A stretch of 33,398 nt of DNA from RGIG5327 sp045612485 (GTDB lineage Bacteria; Verrucomicrobiota; Lentisphaeria; Victivallales; UBA1829): the NCBI GenBank assembly GCA_045612485.1, contig JAZKZE010000028.1, forward strand, positions 1-33,398, given 5' to 3'. Below are positions 15,584-23,711 of the stretch, piece by piece (the stretch's first letter is position 1; the number at the start of each line of letters is the position of its first letter). Made by a program: the position numbers and the translations under genes. Under the pieces are notes generated by a model, which made no database searches, was not told where the DNA came from, and saw nothing but the letters and a program-made list of their open reading frames with translations.

Positions 15584-17107
15584 ATGAAAAAACGTATTTT
15601 TCTTACAGTCCTTTTTGCGGTTTTACTGTTTATCGTCCTGCTTGGAGCCCTCCCCTTTGTTCTGACAAGCCAATGGGCGATCCGGAAATTTTTTCTTCCC
15701 GTTGCGGAAGAGAAAATGCAATGTACCATTACAACGGAAAAAATTCTCTTTGATCTTTCCGATCCGGGAAACCGTCTTGTATTGTCCGGCATGACCCTGC
15801 GCAAAAAGGCAGGCGTCAGCGGGGATAAAACGATCATCTGCAAGGCAGAGAAAGTAAAAATAAACTTTCCCGTGAAAGCAATCCTTGATTTCCGGAAATA
15901 CGGTATAAAGTCCCTTCTTATCCGGAATCTTTCTGTAACGTATTTTCCGCAGGAAAATGCAGAAGGGATCAAACAGACTTTTGATCTTGTCCGTTTTTCC
16001 GGTATTGCAGCAGATAACAGGGGGGAATTTTATTTCAGGACGGTTCTTCCCCTGTCTCCGGTGCATACTCCGGATAAAAGGCTTGATTCCGAAGGGAAAG
16101 GCGGATTTTCTCTTGATGAAACGATGGCTCTCAAAAATCTGTATATCCTTCTTACCGGAACAAACGGTAGGGAACAGCATCTGGAAACGCATCTATCTGT
16201 TGACAGGGAAAAAGATCACACGTATAAAATAAGCTCTTCCATACAGGGCAAAAATCTTTCCACCATGCCGCTTTTTTCCTTTCTTCAAATGAAAAAATAT
16301 GAAGGAACCGTATTCAATCTGAATTCAATTGATGCAAAATTTGGTTCACTGTATAAAAAAAGGGAAAAAGTCTTCCTTAAAAATCTTTCCGGTACAGGAA
16401 TGATCCTGTTAGGGGAATGTAATATTTCTCCGGATGCTTTTGTTTCCGGCAAACTCTTCCGGATCATGGATAAAACTTTTCCGGTTGCAGAACAATTCCT
16501 GAACAACTATATCACAATGGAAAGACAATACCTGAAAAGGATAAAAGCAGTAAACAGACAACAGGCGGAAGAGCTGGAAAAATCAAAGAAAAAACTGGAG
16601 GATTACAGAAATAAAACCCTTCTTCTGGGAAAAATCCTTGACGGCGACACTCCTTTTGTCATAAAATCCGGCAAAGTTGTCCTTAAAATGACAAAAGGAC
16701 TTTCCGTCGTGGAAAACTGCACCCTTTATGGAAACATACCGGATGAATTTATTATGAACGGGGTACTGGATACAGTCAATGAAAAAATCATATTCCTGAA
16801 TACGTCCGGCAGATTGCTTGATCTTCAGATCCCGGTATATTTCAAAACATCTTCCTGGAACAAACCTGCCGTCGATAAAGACCGTTCTCTGAAAGACAGC
16901 TGGCAGAAAAATCAGTTATTAAGAAAAAATCTCTTTGAAAGATTGAAAGTTTTGCAGCAGACATTCGGCAGCAATATTACTCTCGACGGGAAAAAACTTT
17001 CTGAGATCACAGAAAAAGAAGCGGCGGAAAAAGCGGAAGAAGCCCTGAAAAAGAAAGTAAAATCTTTACTGAAACGCATGAAAAAAGAGAAGCGGAAAAA
17101 GAAATAA
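15584..17107 (+). CDS. AsmA-like inner-membrane-anchored protein with Lys-rich tail
   Basis: A 507-residue protein. Residues 4-29 form an N-terminal signal anchor, followed by an AsmA/DUF748-like start: S-Q-W-A-I-R-K-F then beta-rich segments such as KAEKVKINFPVKAILD and IKSLLIRNLSVTYFPQEN, typical of the AsmA N-terminal repeating groove. Residues about 309-345 are a strongly charged coiled coil, and the last 35 residues are dominated by Lys/Glu/Arg, ending in KKEKRKKK. AsmA-like proteins form periplasmic bridges that move lipids towards the outer membrane, which would fit a diderm envelope. The Shine-Dalgarno is poor (GAGGA 16 nt upstream), so weak translation or a different start is possible. 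It probably ends the operon begun by the propeller gene. The family call is moderate. Confidence 0.6.
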   Translation: MKKRIFLTVLFAVLLFIVLLGALPFVLTSQWAIRKFFLPVAEEKMQCTITTEKILFDLSDPGNRLVLSGMTLRKKAGVSGDKTIICKAEKVKINFPVKAILDFRKYGIKSLLIRNLSVTYFPQENAEGIKQTFDLVRFSGIAADNRGEFYFRTVLPLSPVHTPDKRLDSEGKGGFSLDETMALKNLYILLTGTNGREQHLETHLSVDREKDHTYKISSSIQGKNLSTMPLFSFLQMKKYEGTVFNLNSIDAKFGSLYKKREKVFLKNLSGTGMILLGECNISPDAFVSGKLFRIMDKTFPVAEQFLNNYITMERQYLKRIKAVNRQQAEELEKSKKKLEDYRNKTLLLGKILDGDTPFVIKSGKVVLKMTKGLSVVENCTLYGNIPDEFIMNGVLDTVNEKIIFLNTSGRLLDLQIPVYFKTSSWNKPAVDKDRSLKDSWQKNQLLRKNLFERLKVLQQTFGSNITLDGKKLSEITEKEAAEKAEEALKKKVKSLLKRMKKEKRKKK

Positions 17108-17160
17108 ATTCTCTTCTTCCGCCCGTCTGTTTTTCTGTTGAAAAATTTTATTTCCACCTG

Positions 17161-19254
17161 TCAGTTGTCATATTCAATGAGAAGCATGGCAAAATGTTCC
17201 AATGCGGGAAGTGTAAAAGCTATGGTATTTTCTTTCCTCCTGTAAGAGATCTCTTTTTCCTGCGGGGCAAGCAGAACTCTTTTTACTTTATATTCCTCCG
17301 GAAGATTCAGGTCGATAACAATACCATCCCGTAAAGGAACTGCGGGAAGAGAGATCTGATTAAGAAGGGAGAGCAGAAGACGCTTTTCCTCTTTCACATC
17401 AAAAAGAGTAAATTCCACCTTGGGATGAACACATGTTCCGATAAGAGGTTTGTGCAGCAGCTCCCCGAGAATACGGCAGAAGATCTTTCTCTGGAAATCA
17501 TAGGGAACCTCCTCAAATCGCCCTGCACAGTAAATAACTTCCCCTTTTCCATATTTATGACGGGTGAGAGATGGCATCCCCGTATGATTCATGGGGGGAT
17601 TACTGATGGCAGAACCGAAAAACTCCTGTTCTGCTGGATCGGAAACAGGCAGAACCAGCGTTCCCAGGATTTCCGTATCTTCATCAGCTTCAATGATACA
17701 TTGGGGGCCATCCAGCATAACAGGATATTTTTCTGTGGCATATTCATTGAGAAAAGATCCAGGTACCGGTGCGATGTAGGTACAGCGGGGCGTTTTCCCT
17801 TTGTAATGCACACCGAATACATCCGCAAGAGCAAAATCCTCTCTTTTACCGGATCTTCTGTCAAAAAGGGAGGAACAGCCGGAAGCATACAATTTTCCGC
17901 CTTCTGCCACATATTTGCGGATCTTTTCACACTCTTTATTACTTAATCTTGCCGCATCGGAAAGAATAAGGGAAGGATACCGCTCCACAGAAATATTTTC
18001 TTCAAACTGCCCGGTAAAAGTAAAAAGCAGATGCCCTTCCCCGAAACAGCTTGCCAGATTGCGGCGGATGAGATTGTGTTTTGAAGCCGGTGTCCTTGTA
18101 TCATCACAGGAAACAGCTTCTTCCACATCCGTATTGATGGAATCAAATTCATAGTAAATGGCAGAATCAACAAGCGGTACACTTTTTCCGGAAATATATT
18201 TTTCGTATTCCATATAGGCATGATTGATCTTTCCCGCCATTTCATAAAACCGTTCATCCAGAGATCCGTCCGGGTCGATGGCATCAATCAGGGTGAACGC
18301 CGCCTGATTGGCGATTGCAGCATATGCCCGCATAAGTATATTTTCAAAAGAACGGGTGGTGGTATGATGGGAAAGTGTTTCACAGCGGGGAGTCATAAAC
18401 TCCATGGGGCGATTCCCGGAGAGTGCGGAAAAAAGTTTGCAGATCACCGATTGCTCAATATGATCTCCGGTAAAGTCCCCGGCAAGATATTCACTTGCCT
18501 GCATGAAGGCATCGGACATCCCTCCGCCCCAGCCGCCGATGGCACTGGCAGACTGAATATTGACAGTCCTTTCCGGATGTTGCTTTTTCACAGTATCAGT
18601 GATCTTCTGCGCAAATTCGGCAAGAACAGAAGAACGCCATTGGATGTATGTATTGAATACAGGATCGTTCCAGTCGATTTTTTCCGGGATATCATATCCG
18701 GTATCTTTTCTGAACCTTTCTTTACAGGATCCGCACCGGCAGATCACCGACCACCATCCCAGCATATCTATCCAGAATCCCACACCTTCATATTTTGCAT
18801 CCAGTTCGGAAATGATCTTCAGGAAAAATTCGCCGAAAGGGGAATTGATACAGCAAAGTCCGAATCTGCCGTGCCCGAACCCCAGTTCCCGGGTATTTTT
18901 TCCGCCGGGTCCGATCATACGCCAGGAGGGGTGGGCTTCAAAAGCACTGCGGTGATAGATATTGAAATAGATCTGGACATCAAGTCCCTGTTTTTTACAT
19001 GCGTCGAGAGTCTCTCCGAAAATATCCCTGCCGTTAAGCTGTTTATGTACGAATCCATTTTCCGAAGGCCATAAACAGAGTCCCAGACAGTTTCCGGCAT
19101 AGATCTCCGCACAGGAAATATTTGCCTTCACCATATTTTCTGCATACTTTCCGGCGGAAAAATTCTTGAAGAACCGTTCATCCCAATCGGGAATATGCAT
19201 ATCCACAAGAAGTCTGCGCAAATCTTTTTCGTACCACTTTTTTTTCATATTCAT
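17161..19254 (-). CDS. GHL6-type glycoside hydrolase with beta-galactosidase trimerisation-like domain
   Basis: A 697-residue protein without signal peptide. Residues about 5-350 match the hypothetical glycosyl hydrolase 6 type: the opening R-R-L-L-V-D-M-H-I-P-D-W-D, then K-A-N-I-S-C-A-E-I-Y, G-L-C-L-W-P, GRDIFGE, Y-F-N-I-Y-H, HPSWRM, GFWIDMLGWW and the C-R-C-G-S-C-K-E-R-F cluster. Residues about 370-580 resemble the GH42-type trimerisation domain (Y-P-S-L-I-L-S-D-A-A-R-L, then I-R-K-Y-V-A-E-G-G-K-L). The C-terminal beta-sandwich ends at 697. Such proteins are abundant in Lentisphaerae, Planctomycetes and Bacteroidetes and are annotated alpha-L-fucosidase or beta-galactosidase-like; the true substrate is unknown. 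The ATG at 19254 has AGGAG 7 nt upstream. It is monocistronic with its own promoter and converges on the AsmA-like gene. Confidence 0.82.
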   Translation of the reverse strand: MNMKKKWYEKDLRRLLVDMHIPDWDERFFKNFSAGKYAENMVKANISCAEIYAGNCLGLCLWPSENGFVHKQLNGRDIFGETLDACKKQGLDVQIYFNIYHRSAFEAHPSWRMIGPGGKNTRELGFGHGRFGLCCINSPFGEFFLKIISELDAKYEGVGFWIDMLGWWSVICRCGSCKERFRKDTGYDIPEKIDWNDPVFNTYIQWRSSVLAEFAQKITDTVKKQHPERTVNIQSASAIGGWGGGMSDAFMQASEYLAGDFTGDHIEQSVICKLFSALSGNRPMEFMTPRCETLSHHTTTRSFENILMRAYAAIANQAAFTLIDAIDPDGSLDERFYEMAGKINHAYMEYEKYISGKSVPLVDSAIYYEFDSINTDVEEAVSCDDTRTPASKHNLIRRNLASCFGEGHLLFTFTGQFEENISVERYPSLILSDAARLSNKECEKIRKYVAEGGKLYASGCSSLFDRRSGKREDFALADVFGVHYKGKTPRCTYIAPVPGSFLNEYATEKYPVMLDGPQCIIEADEDTEILGTLVLPVSDPAEQEFFGSAISNPPMNHTGMPSLTRHKYGKGEVIYCAGRFEEVPYDFQRKIFCRILGELLHKPLIGTCVHPKVEFTLFDVKEEKRLLLSLLNQISLPAVPLRDGIVIDLNLPEEYKVKRVLLAPQEKEISYRRKENTIAFTLPALEHFAMLLIEYDN

Positions 19255-19300
19255 CCGAAAACTCCTGTTGTAAAAATCTGTACAATAATAAGCAATACAG

Positions 19301-19329
19301 ACTATACACGGGAAAAAGGATTATTGCAA
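19301..19329 (-). promoter_or_regulatory. Promoter of the GHL6 glycosidase gene
   Basis: Minus-strand TTGCAA (19329-19324), 17-nt spacer and TATAGT (19306-19301, five of six). Start near 19294, about 40 nt before the ATG. CTGTA/TACAG half-sites at 19278-19300, just downstream of the -10, are a possible repressor site. Confidence 0.6.
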
Positions 19330-19563
19330 GAGGAGATCCTTGCATTTTCCGGAAAAAAAACGGAACGGATCATTCTGCGAACAGGAAACAACTGAAAAAT
19401 TTTTTCTTTTACAACCGGCGGGGAAAGTAAAAAAACAGAGAAAATCCGTCTTTTTATGGAAGTAGGTTTGATATTTTTTCTTTTTGATGTATATTTAGAG
19501 AAAAATTTTTGTAAATAACAAGCAGACCATATAAATTTCTGCGTAAAAAAAAGGATAAAAGAA
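19330..19563. other. Remainder of the 309-bp gap before thrS
   Basis: AT-rich sequence with several A/T runs. It contains one plausible thrS promoter (listed separately) and a GCAGA/TCTGC dyad near 19522-19543 in the leader. No T-box specifier stem or antiterminator consensus is recognisable, and no small ORF with a ribosome binding site stands out. Confidence 0.4.
19468..19495 (+). promoter_or_regulatory. Candidate thrS promoter
   Basis: TTGATA (19468-19473), 16-nt spacer and TATATT (19490-19495). The leader would be about 60 nt. The surrounding DNA is very T-rich, so the match is only moderately informative. Confidence 0.4.
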
Positions 19564-21291
19564 ATGGCTTTTTCACTGGAAATGATACGGCACAGTGCCG
19601 CCCATTTGCTGGCTTCCGCCGTTCAGGAACTGTATCCGGATGTAAAATTCGATATCGGCCCTGCCACGGAAGATGGATTCTATTACGATTTTGACTTCGG
19701 AGAAAGCCGCCCCACTACGGAAGATCTGGAAAAAATTGAGAAGAAGATGGAAGAACTTGCGGCAAAGAAAACTCCTTTTGAAAGAGTGGAACTCACAAGA
19801 GAGGAAGCCGAAAAGATCCTCACTGAAAGAAAACAGAATTACAAGCTGGAACGTCTTGCAGACATTCCGGAAGGGGAAATCATCTCCTTCTACAAGAACG
19901 GCGATTTCATGGATCTCTGCCGCGGCCCCCATGTGGAAAAAACTTCCGACATCGGCGCATTCAAACTTCTTTCTCTTGCAGGTTCCTACTACAGAGGTAA
20001 AGAAAGCAATCCCATGCTCACCCGTATCTACGGTACAGCTTTTGCGGACAAAAAGGCTCTGCGTGAATATATCACAAAAATGGAAGAAGCCAAAAAACGC
20101 GACCACCGCAAACTGGGTAAGGAACTGGAGCTTTTCAGTATTTCCGAAACAGTCGGCCCCGGTCTTGTCCTGTGGCATCCCAGAGGAGCTTTGATCCGTA
20201 ACATTATGGAAACTTTCTGGAGAGCAGAACACATCAAAAACGGTTATGATCTCCTCTATACTCCCCATATCGGACGTGCAAATCTGTGGGAAACTTCCGG
20301 TCACCTGGGCTTCTACAAGGAAAGTATGTACTCCCCCATGGAGATCGACGAGATCGATTACTATGCAAAACCCATGAACTGCCCCTTCCATATCGAGGTG
20401 TATAAATCCCGCATCCGTTCCTACAGGGAACTGCCCTGCCGCTGGGCGGAACTGGGAACTGTGTACCGCTATGAAAAGAGTGGAGTACTGCATGGACTTA
20501 TGCGTGTAAGAGGATTTACGCAGGATGATGCCCATATCATCTGTACTCCCGAACAGATCGAATCTGAAATCGAAGAAGTATTGCAGTTCTGTCTGTACAT
20601 CTGGAAGACCTTCGGCTTCAAAGAGATCAAAGCATATCTCTCCACCCGTCCGGAAAAATCTGTGGGAGAACAGTCCCGCTGGGATCAGGCACAGAAATCT
20701 CTTATCAATGCTATAAATAAGAGCGGACTTGAATATGAAGTGGACGAAGGAGGCGGAGCCTTCTACGGCCCTAAGATCGACCTGAAGATCAAAGATGCCA
20801 TCGGACGTGAATGGCAGACCTCCACCATCCAGTTCGACTTCAATCTGCCGGAAAGATTCGGCATCTACTATATCGGGGAAGATGGTCAGCACCACCAGCC
20901 CTATATGGTACACCGCGCCCTTTTCGGATCTCTGGAACGCTTCTTCGGTATCCTTATCGAACACTATGCAGGAGCTTTCCCTCTGTGGCTTGCCCCCGAA
21001 CAGGTGCGTCTTATTCCCATTACCGAACGTCAGGAAGAATACTGCAAAAATGCGGCTGCCGAACTCAAAAAAGCCGGTTTCCGCGTAACATGCGATCTGA
21101 AGAGCGGCAGTCTGGGTGCCAAGATCAAAGAAGCCAGAAATATGCGCGTTCCCTTTATGGCGATCGTCGGGGATAAAGAGATGGAAGAAAATGTTTTCTC
21201 CGTCCGTTCCCGCAGAGAAGACCAGCTGGGAAGCATGGATTTGGAAAGTTTTGTAAAAAAATTGCAAAACGAACTTGACAACAAGCTGTAA
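19564..21291 (+). CDS. thrS: Threonyl-tRNA synthetase, lacking the TGS domain
   Basis: A 575-residue class II synthetase charging tRNA-Thr. It starts directly at the editing (SAD) domain with H10-S-A-A-H14, followed by the DLCRGPHV motif. The catalytic core shows motif 2, RYEKSGVLHGLMRVRGF, and the three zinc ligands C273, H324 and H450, with exactly the spacing of E. coli Cys334, His385 and His511. The C-terminal anticodon-binding domain occupies about 470-575. Standard bacterial ThrRS is about 640 residues because of an N-terminal TGS domain, which is absent here: the DNA just upstream is promoter/leader, and AAGGA lies 8 nt before this ATG. It opens the conserved thrS-infC-rpmI-rplT-pheST block. 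Confidence 0.97.
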   Translation: MAFSLEMIRHSAAHLLASAVQELYPDVKFDIGPATEDGFYYDFDFGESRPTTEDLEKIEKKMEELAAKKTPFERVELTREEAEKILTERKQNYKLERLADIPEGEIISFYKNGDFMDLCRGPHVEKTSDIGAFKLLSLAGSYYRGKESNPMLTRIYGTAFADKKALREYITKMEEAKKRDHRKLGKELELFSISETVGPGLVLWHPRGALIRNIMETFWRAEHIKNGYDLLYTPHIGRANLWETSGHLGFYKESMYSPMEIDEIDYYAKPMNCPFHIEVYKSRIRSYRELPCRWAELGTVYRYEKSGVLHGLMRVRGFTQDDAHIICTPEQIESEIEEVLQFCLYIWKTFGFKEIKAYLSTRPEKSVGEQSRWDQAQKSLINAINKSGLEYEVDEGGGAFYGPKIDLKIKDAIGREWQTSTIQFDFNLPERFGIYYIGEDGQHHQPYMVHRALFGSLERFFGILIEHYAGAFPLWLAPEQVRLIPITERQEEYCKNAAAELKKAGFRVTCDLKSGSLGAKIKEARNMRVPFMAIVGDKEMEENVFSVRSRREDQLGSMDLESFVKKLQNELDNKL

Positions 21292-21303
21292 GCGTGCTAT
21301 CTT
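21275..21303 (+). promoter_or_regulatory. Candidate infC promoter overlapping the thrS 3' end
   Basis: A perfect TTGACA (21275-21280) inside the last thrS codons, 17-nt spacer and TATCTT (21298-21303, four of six). Start would be near 21310, at the base of the leader hairpin. Confidence 0.45.
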
Positions 21304-21308
21304 ATATG

Positions 21309-21336
21309 CCTGTTCCGGTAAAAGTGCCGGGACAGG
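21309..21336 (+). promoter_or_regulatory. infC leader stem-loop
   Basis: CCTGTTCCGG (21309-21318) pairs with CCGGGACAGG (21327-21336), 10 bp with one G-T wobble, around an 8-nt loop. No T-run follows, so it is not a terminator. It ends 28 nt before the infC start codon and could protect or regulate the message. Confidence 0.55.
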
Positions 21337-21364
21337 TGAATATCAATAACCGGAGGAACTTACC

Positions 21365-21898
21365 ATTAGTACTGCCATTGCAAACAAACTGCTGAAGCCC
21401 GATAATCGCCAGTTCAGCGATAAAGAACTTCGGGTAATCGGTCCCAACGGGGAACAACTGGGCCTTATGAAACTGCTTCCTGCCTGTCAGGCAGCAAAAA
21501 ATGCCGGTCTTGACCTTGTTGTTGTTTCAGAAACAAGTGTGCCGCCTGTATGCAAGATCATGGATTTCGGCAAACTGTGTTACGAACAGAAGAAGAAACT
21601 CAAGGACCAGAAGAAAAATCAGCAGGCACAGAAGGTGAAGGAAATCAAGTTCCGTCTGCACATTGATACTCATGACTATGAGGTCAAAGTTGCTCATGCC
21701 ATTGAGTTCCTTCAGGAAGGGTGCAAACTGAAAGTCACCATTACTTTCAAAGGTCGTGAAATGGCACATCCGGAGATGGGCTTTGAGCTTGTACAGAAAA
21801 TTACCGAAAGCCTGGAAGGGTATGGAACTGTTGATGCTCCTGCCAAACTTCTGGGAAAAAATATTTGCATGTCCTTCAATCCGAAGGCTGCCCGCTGA
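21365..21898 (+). CDS. infC: Translation initiation factor IF-3, AUU start codon
   Basis: A 177-residue initiation factor that binds the 30S subunit, prevents premature 50S joining and checks start codons. The N-domain covers N-K-L-L-K-P-D-N-R-Q-F-S-D-K-E-L-R-V-I-G-P-N-G-E, followed by the basic linker (K-K-K-L-K-D-Q-K-K-N-Q-Q) and the C-domain with E-I-K-F-R and F-K-G-R-E-M-A-H-P. The first in-frame ATG is at codon 35, far inside the N-domain. Between it and the upstream in-frame TAA (21347), the only well-placed start is ATT at 21365, with GGAGGA 7 nt before it. E. coli infC also begins with AUU and is thereby autoregulated by IF-3, so the same control is likely here. Confidence 0.95.
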   Translation: MSTAIANKLLKPDNRQFSDKELRVIGPNGEQLGLMKLLPACQAAKNAGLDLVVVSETSVPPVCKIMDFGKLCYEQKKKLKDQKKNQQAQKVKEIKFRLHIDTHDYEVKVAHAIEFLQEGCKLKVTITFKGREMAHPEMGFELVQKITESLEGYGTVDAPAKLLGKNICMSFNPKAAR

Positions 21899-21968
21899 GT
21901 AATGGCTGATTGGCATCTGCCGCCCCAGTGGAAATAACTCTTTAACGTAAGAAACAAGGAGAAAAACG

Positions 21969-22166
21969 ATGCCTAAACTGAAAACAAGAAAGTGCATTTC
22001 AAAAAGATTGAAACGCACCGGAACTGGTAAATTCCAGTTCGCCAAGCCCGGCCGCCGTCACCTGATGACAGGCAAAAGCGGCAAGAGAAAACGTCACATG
22101 AGAAGAGATGCTGTTATGCCGGCAGCTCAGCTTAAACGTATTGCGAAGGCTCTGCCCTACGGCTGA
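21969..22166 (+). CDS. rpmI: 50S ribosomal protein L35
   Basis: A 65-residue basic protein with the L35 pattern: M-P-K-L-K-T-R-K at the N-terminus, K-R-L-K-R-T-G-T-G-K-F-Q, then the histidine/lysine-rich R-R-H-L and K-R-K-R-H-M-R. AAGGAG lies 7 nt before the ATG. It follows infC after 70 bp and precedes rplT by 29 bp, the universal bacterial order. The infC-rpmI spacer carries no clear terminator; in E. coli this region hosts an L20 repressor site, which I cannot demonstrate here. Confidence 0.97.
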   Translation: MPKLKTRKCISKRLKRTGTGKFQFAKPGRRHLMTGKSGKRKRHMRRDAVMPAAQLKRIAKALPYG

Positions 22167-22195
22167 TCCTGAATTAACCACATTGGAGAATTGAA

Positions 22196-22546
22196 ATGAG
22201 AGTTACATGTGCAGTTCCTTCGAGAAAACGCCGTCGCCGCGCTTTGGAGCGTGCTAAAGGTTTTTACGGTGCAAGGTCCAAACGGATCCGTACAGTCTAT
22301 GATGCCATTGACAAAGCGGATTCCTATGCTTATATCGGCCGCAAGCAGAAAAAACGTCAGTACAGAAGACTCTGGACTGTCCGTATCAATGCTGCCTGCC
22401 GTATGCTGGATTTCACTTACAGCAAGCTGATGAACGGTCTCAAAAAGGCCAATATCGATATCAACCGGAAAGTCATTGCTGACCTCGCTGTCAACGATGA
22501 AGCAGCATTTAAAGCCCTGGTGGAAAAAGCCAAGGCTGCCTGCTGA
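22196..22546 (+). CDS. rplT: 50S ribosomal protein L20
   Basis: A 116-residue protein of normal L20 length. The extended basic N-terminus (S-R-K-R-R-R-R-A-L-E-R-A-K-G-F-Y-G) is followed by the conserved R-K-Q-K-K-R-Q-Y-R-R-L-W and R-I-N-A-A-C-R segments and the helical C-terminal domain. In E. coli and Bacillus, L20 represses this operon by binding its own mRNA. AGAA-type purines precede the ATG, with an imperfect GGAGAA 6 nt upstream. A strong terminator 27 bp after the stop separates it from pheST. Confidence 0.97.
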   Translation: MRVTCAVPSRKRRRRALERAKGFYGARSKRIRTVYDAIDKADSYAYIGRKQKKRQYRRLWTVRINAACRMLDFTYSKLMNGLKKANIDINRKVIADLAVNDEAAFKALVEKAKAAC

Positions 22547-22572
22547 ATTTTCCATTGATCTCTGATCTATTT

Positions 22573-22608
22573 GCGGGACGCCGTATTTTACCGGCAGTCC
22601 CGCTTTTT
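22573..22608 (+). terminator. Rho-independent terminator after rplT
   Basis: GCGGGAC (22573-22579) pairs with GTCCCGC (22597-22603), extended inside by GCCG/CGGC with one bulged A, followed by five T residues and a further T-rich run. It may end or attenuate transcription before pheST. Confidence 0.85.
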
Positions 22609-22612
22609 CTTT

Positions 22613-22629
22613 TTCTGCACGATGCAGAA
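22613..22629 (+). repeat. Short perfect hairpin between terminator and pheS
   Basis: TTCTGCA and TGCAGAA arms with a CGA loop, immediately after the rplT terminator. A second small ACAGG/CCTGT hairpin lies at about 22636-22652, just before the pheS ribosome binding site. The role is unknown; no sigma-70 promoter is evident here. Confidence 0.5.
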
Positions 22630-22673
22630 GAAATTTACAGGTAAAAATCCTGTTTATGAAAAAGGACAGATCT

Positions 22674-23693
22674 ATGCTTAATGAATTGCTTGAAAAATTA
22701 AATGAGATCTCACAGATGGTGGAAAAGGATTTTGCTGAAGCAAAAAATCCTGCCGATATTGAGGCCGCCAAAGTGAAGTTCACCGGGAGGAATGGTTCCA
22801 TTACCGCCCTCGCCCCCATGATGGGTAAAATTGCAAAAGAGGATAAACCTGCTGCGGGTAAAGCCTTCAATGAGGTGAAAGCTCTTGTTGCAAAATGTAT
22901 GGAAGAAGCCAAAGACCGTCTGGGCGAAGGTGCTGCCGGTGCGGAAAGCATCGACGTGACACTTCCCGGAAGAAAATGGACAATGGGAACACAGCATCCT
23001 GTTTCCCGTACGATTGATGAGTGCTGTGCTATTTTCCGCAGAATGGGTTTTACAGTTGCGGCAGGTCCCGAAATCGACACAGTTGCCAACTGCTTTGACA
23101 AACTCAATGCTCCTCTGGATCACCCCTCCAGAGACCCGAAAGATACCTTCTATTTCGATGACGGCCGCCTTATGCGTACCCAGACAAGTACGGTACAGAT
23201 CCGTACCATGCTGGATCAGAAGCCGCCCATCCGTATTGTTTCTCCGGGCAGATGTTTCAGAAGAGATACTCCCGATGCGACCCACGGAGTGCATTTCCAT
23301 CAGATCGAGGGCTTGTATGTAGATAAAAATGTCTCCCTTGCCGACCTCAAAAGCACATTGAAAGCCTTTGCCAATGAGTTTTTCGGTGAAGGAGTTTCCA
23401 TCCGTATGCGTCCCCACTTCTTCCCCTTTACGGAGCCTTCCGCAGAATGTGACTTTTCCTGCGTGATGTGCGGCGGAAAAGGCTGCCGGGTATGCAAAAA
23501 TTCCGGCTGGCTGGAAATTCTGGGCTGCGGTATGGTAAATCCCAATGTTTTGCGTAATGTGGGGATCAACCCGGATGAATGGCAGGGGTTTGCCTTCGGT
23601 ATGGGTATTGAACGGCTTGCCATGCTCAAATACCGTATCGGCGACCTGCGTCTTTTCTCCGAAAATGACTTGCGTTTCCTGAAACAGTTTTAA
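22674..23693 (+). CDS. pheS: Phenylalanyl-tRNA synthetase alpha subunit
   Basis: A 339-residue class II catalytic subunit of the alpha2-beta2 enzyme. It has an N-terminal coiled-coil arm (about 1-85), then HPVSRTIDECCAIFRRMGF, the Q-T-S-T-V-Q-I-R-T-M motif, R-C-F-R-R-D (motif 2), H-F-H-Q-I-E-G-L and the C-terminal G-F-A-F-G-M-G-I-E-R-L-A-M motif 3. A Cys cluster, C-V-M-C-G-G-K-G-C-R-V-C, is shared with many bacterial PheS proteins. The ATG at 22674 is preferred because AAAGGA lies 7 nt upstream; an in-frame ATG at 22656 has no good site. pheT follows after 18 bp. Confidence 0.97.
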   Translation: MLNELLEKLNEISQMVEKDFAEAKNPADIEAAKVKFTGRNGSITALAPMMGKIAKEDKPAAGKAFNEVKALVAKCMEEAKDRLGEGAAGAESIDVTLPGRKWTMGTQHPVSRTIDECCAIFRRMGFTVAAGPEIDTVANCFDKLNAPLDHPSRDPKDTFYFDDGRLMRTQTSTVQIRTMLDQKPPIRIVSPGRCFRRDTPDATHGVHFHQIEGLYVDKNVSLADLKSTLKAFANEFFGEGVSIRMRPHFFPFTEPSAECDFSCVMCGGKGCRVCKNSGWLEILGCGMVNPNVLRNVGINPDEWQGFAFGMGIERLAMLKYRIGDLRLFSENDLRFLKQF

Positions 23694-23711
23694 TGCGGAG
23701 GAGATGAAAAA

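Noticed and set aside
17108..17160. Terminator between the convergent AsmA-like and GHL6 genes
   Set aside because: Only a 6-bp A-T rich TTTTTC/GAAAAA hairpin is present; no GC-containing stem was found in the 53-bp gap.
19330..19563. T-box or other aminoacylation riboswitch before thrS
   Set aside because: No T-box sequence, specifier stem or terminator/antiterminator pair could be found in the leader; the same holds before pheS.
19573..21267. Antisense frame of 564 codons opposite thrS
   Set aside because: Same explanation; thrS has every family motif and correct zinc ligand spacing on the plus strand.
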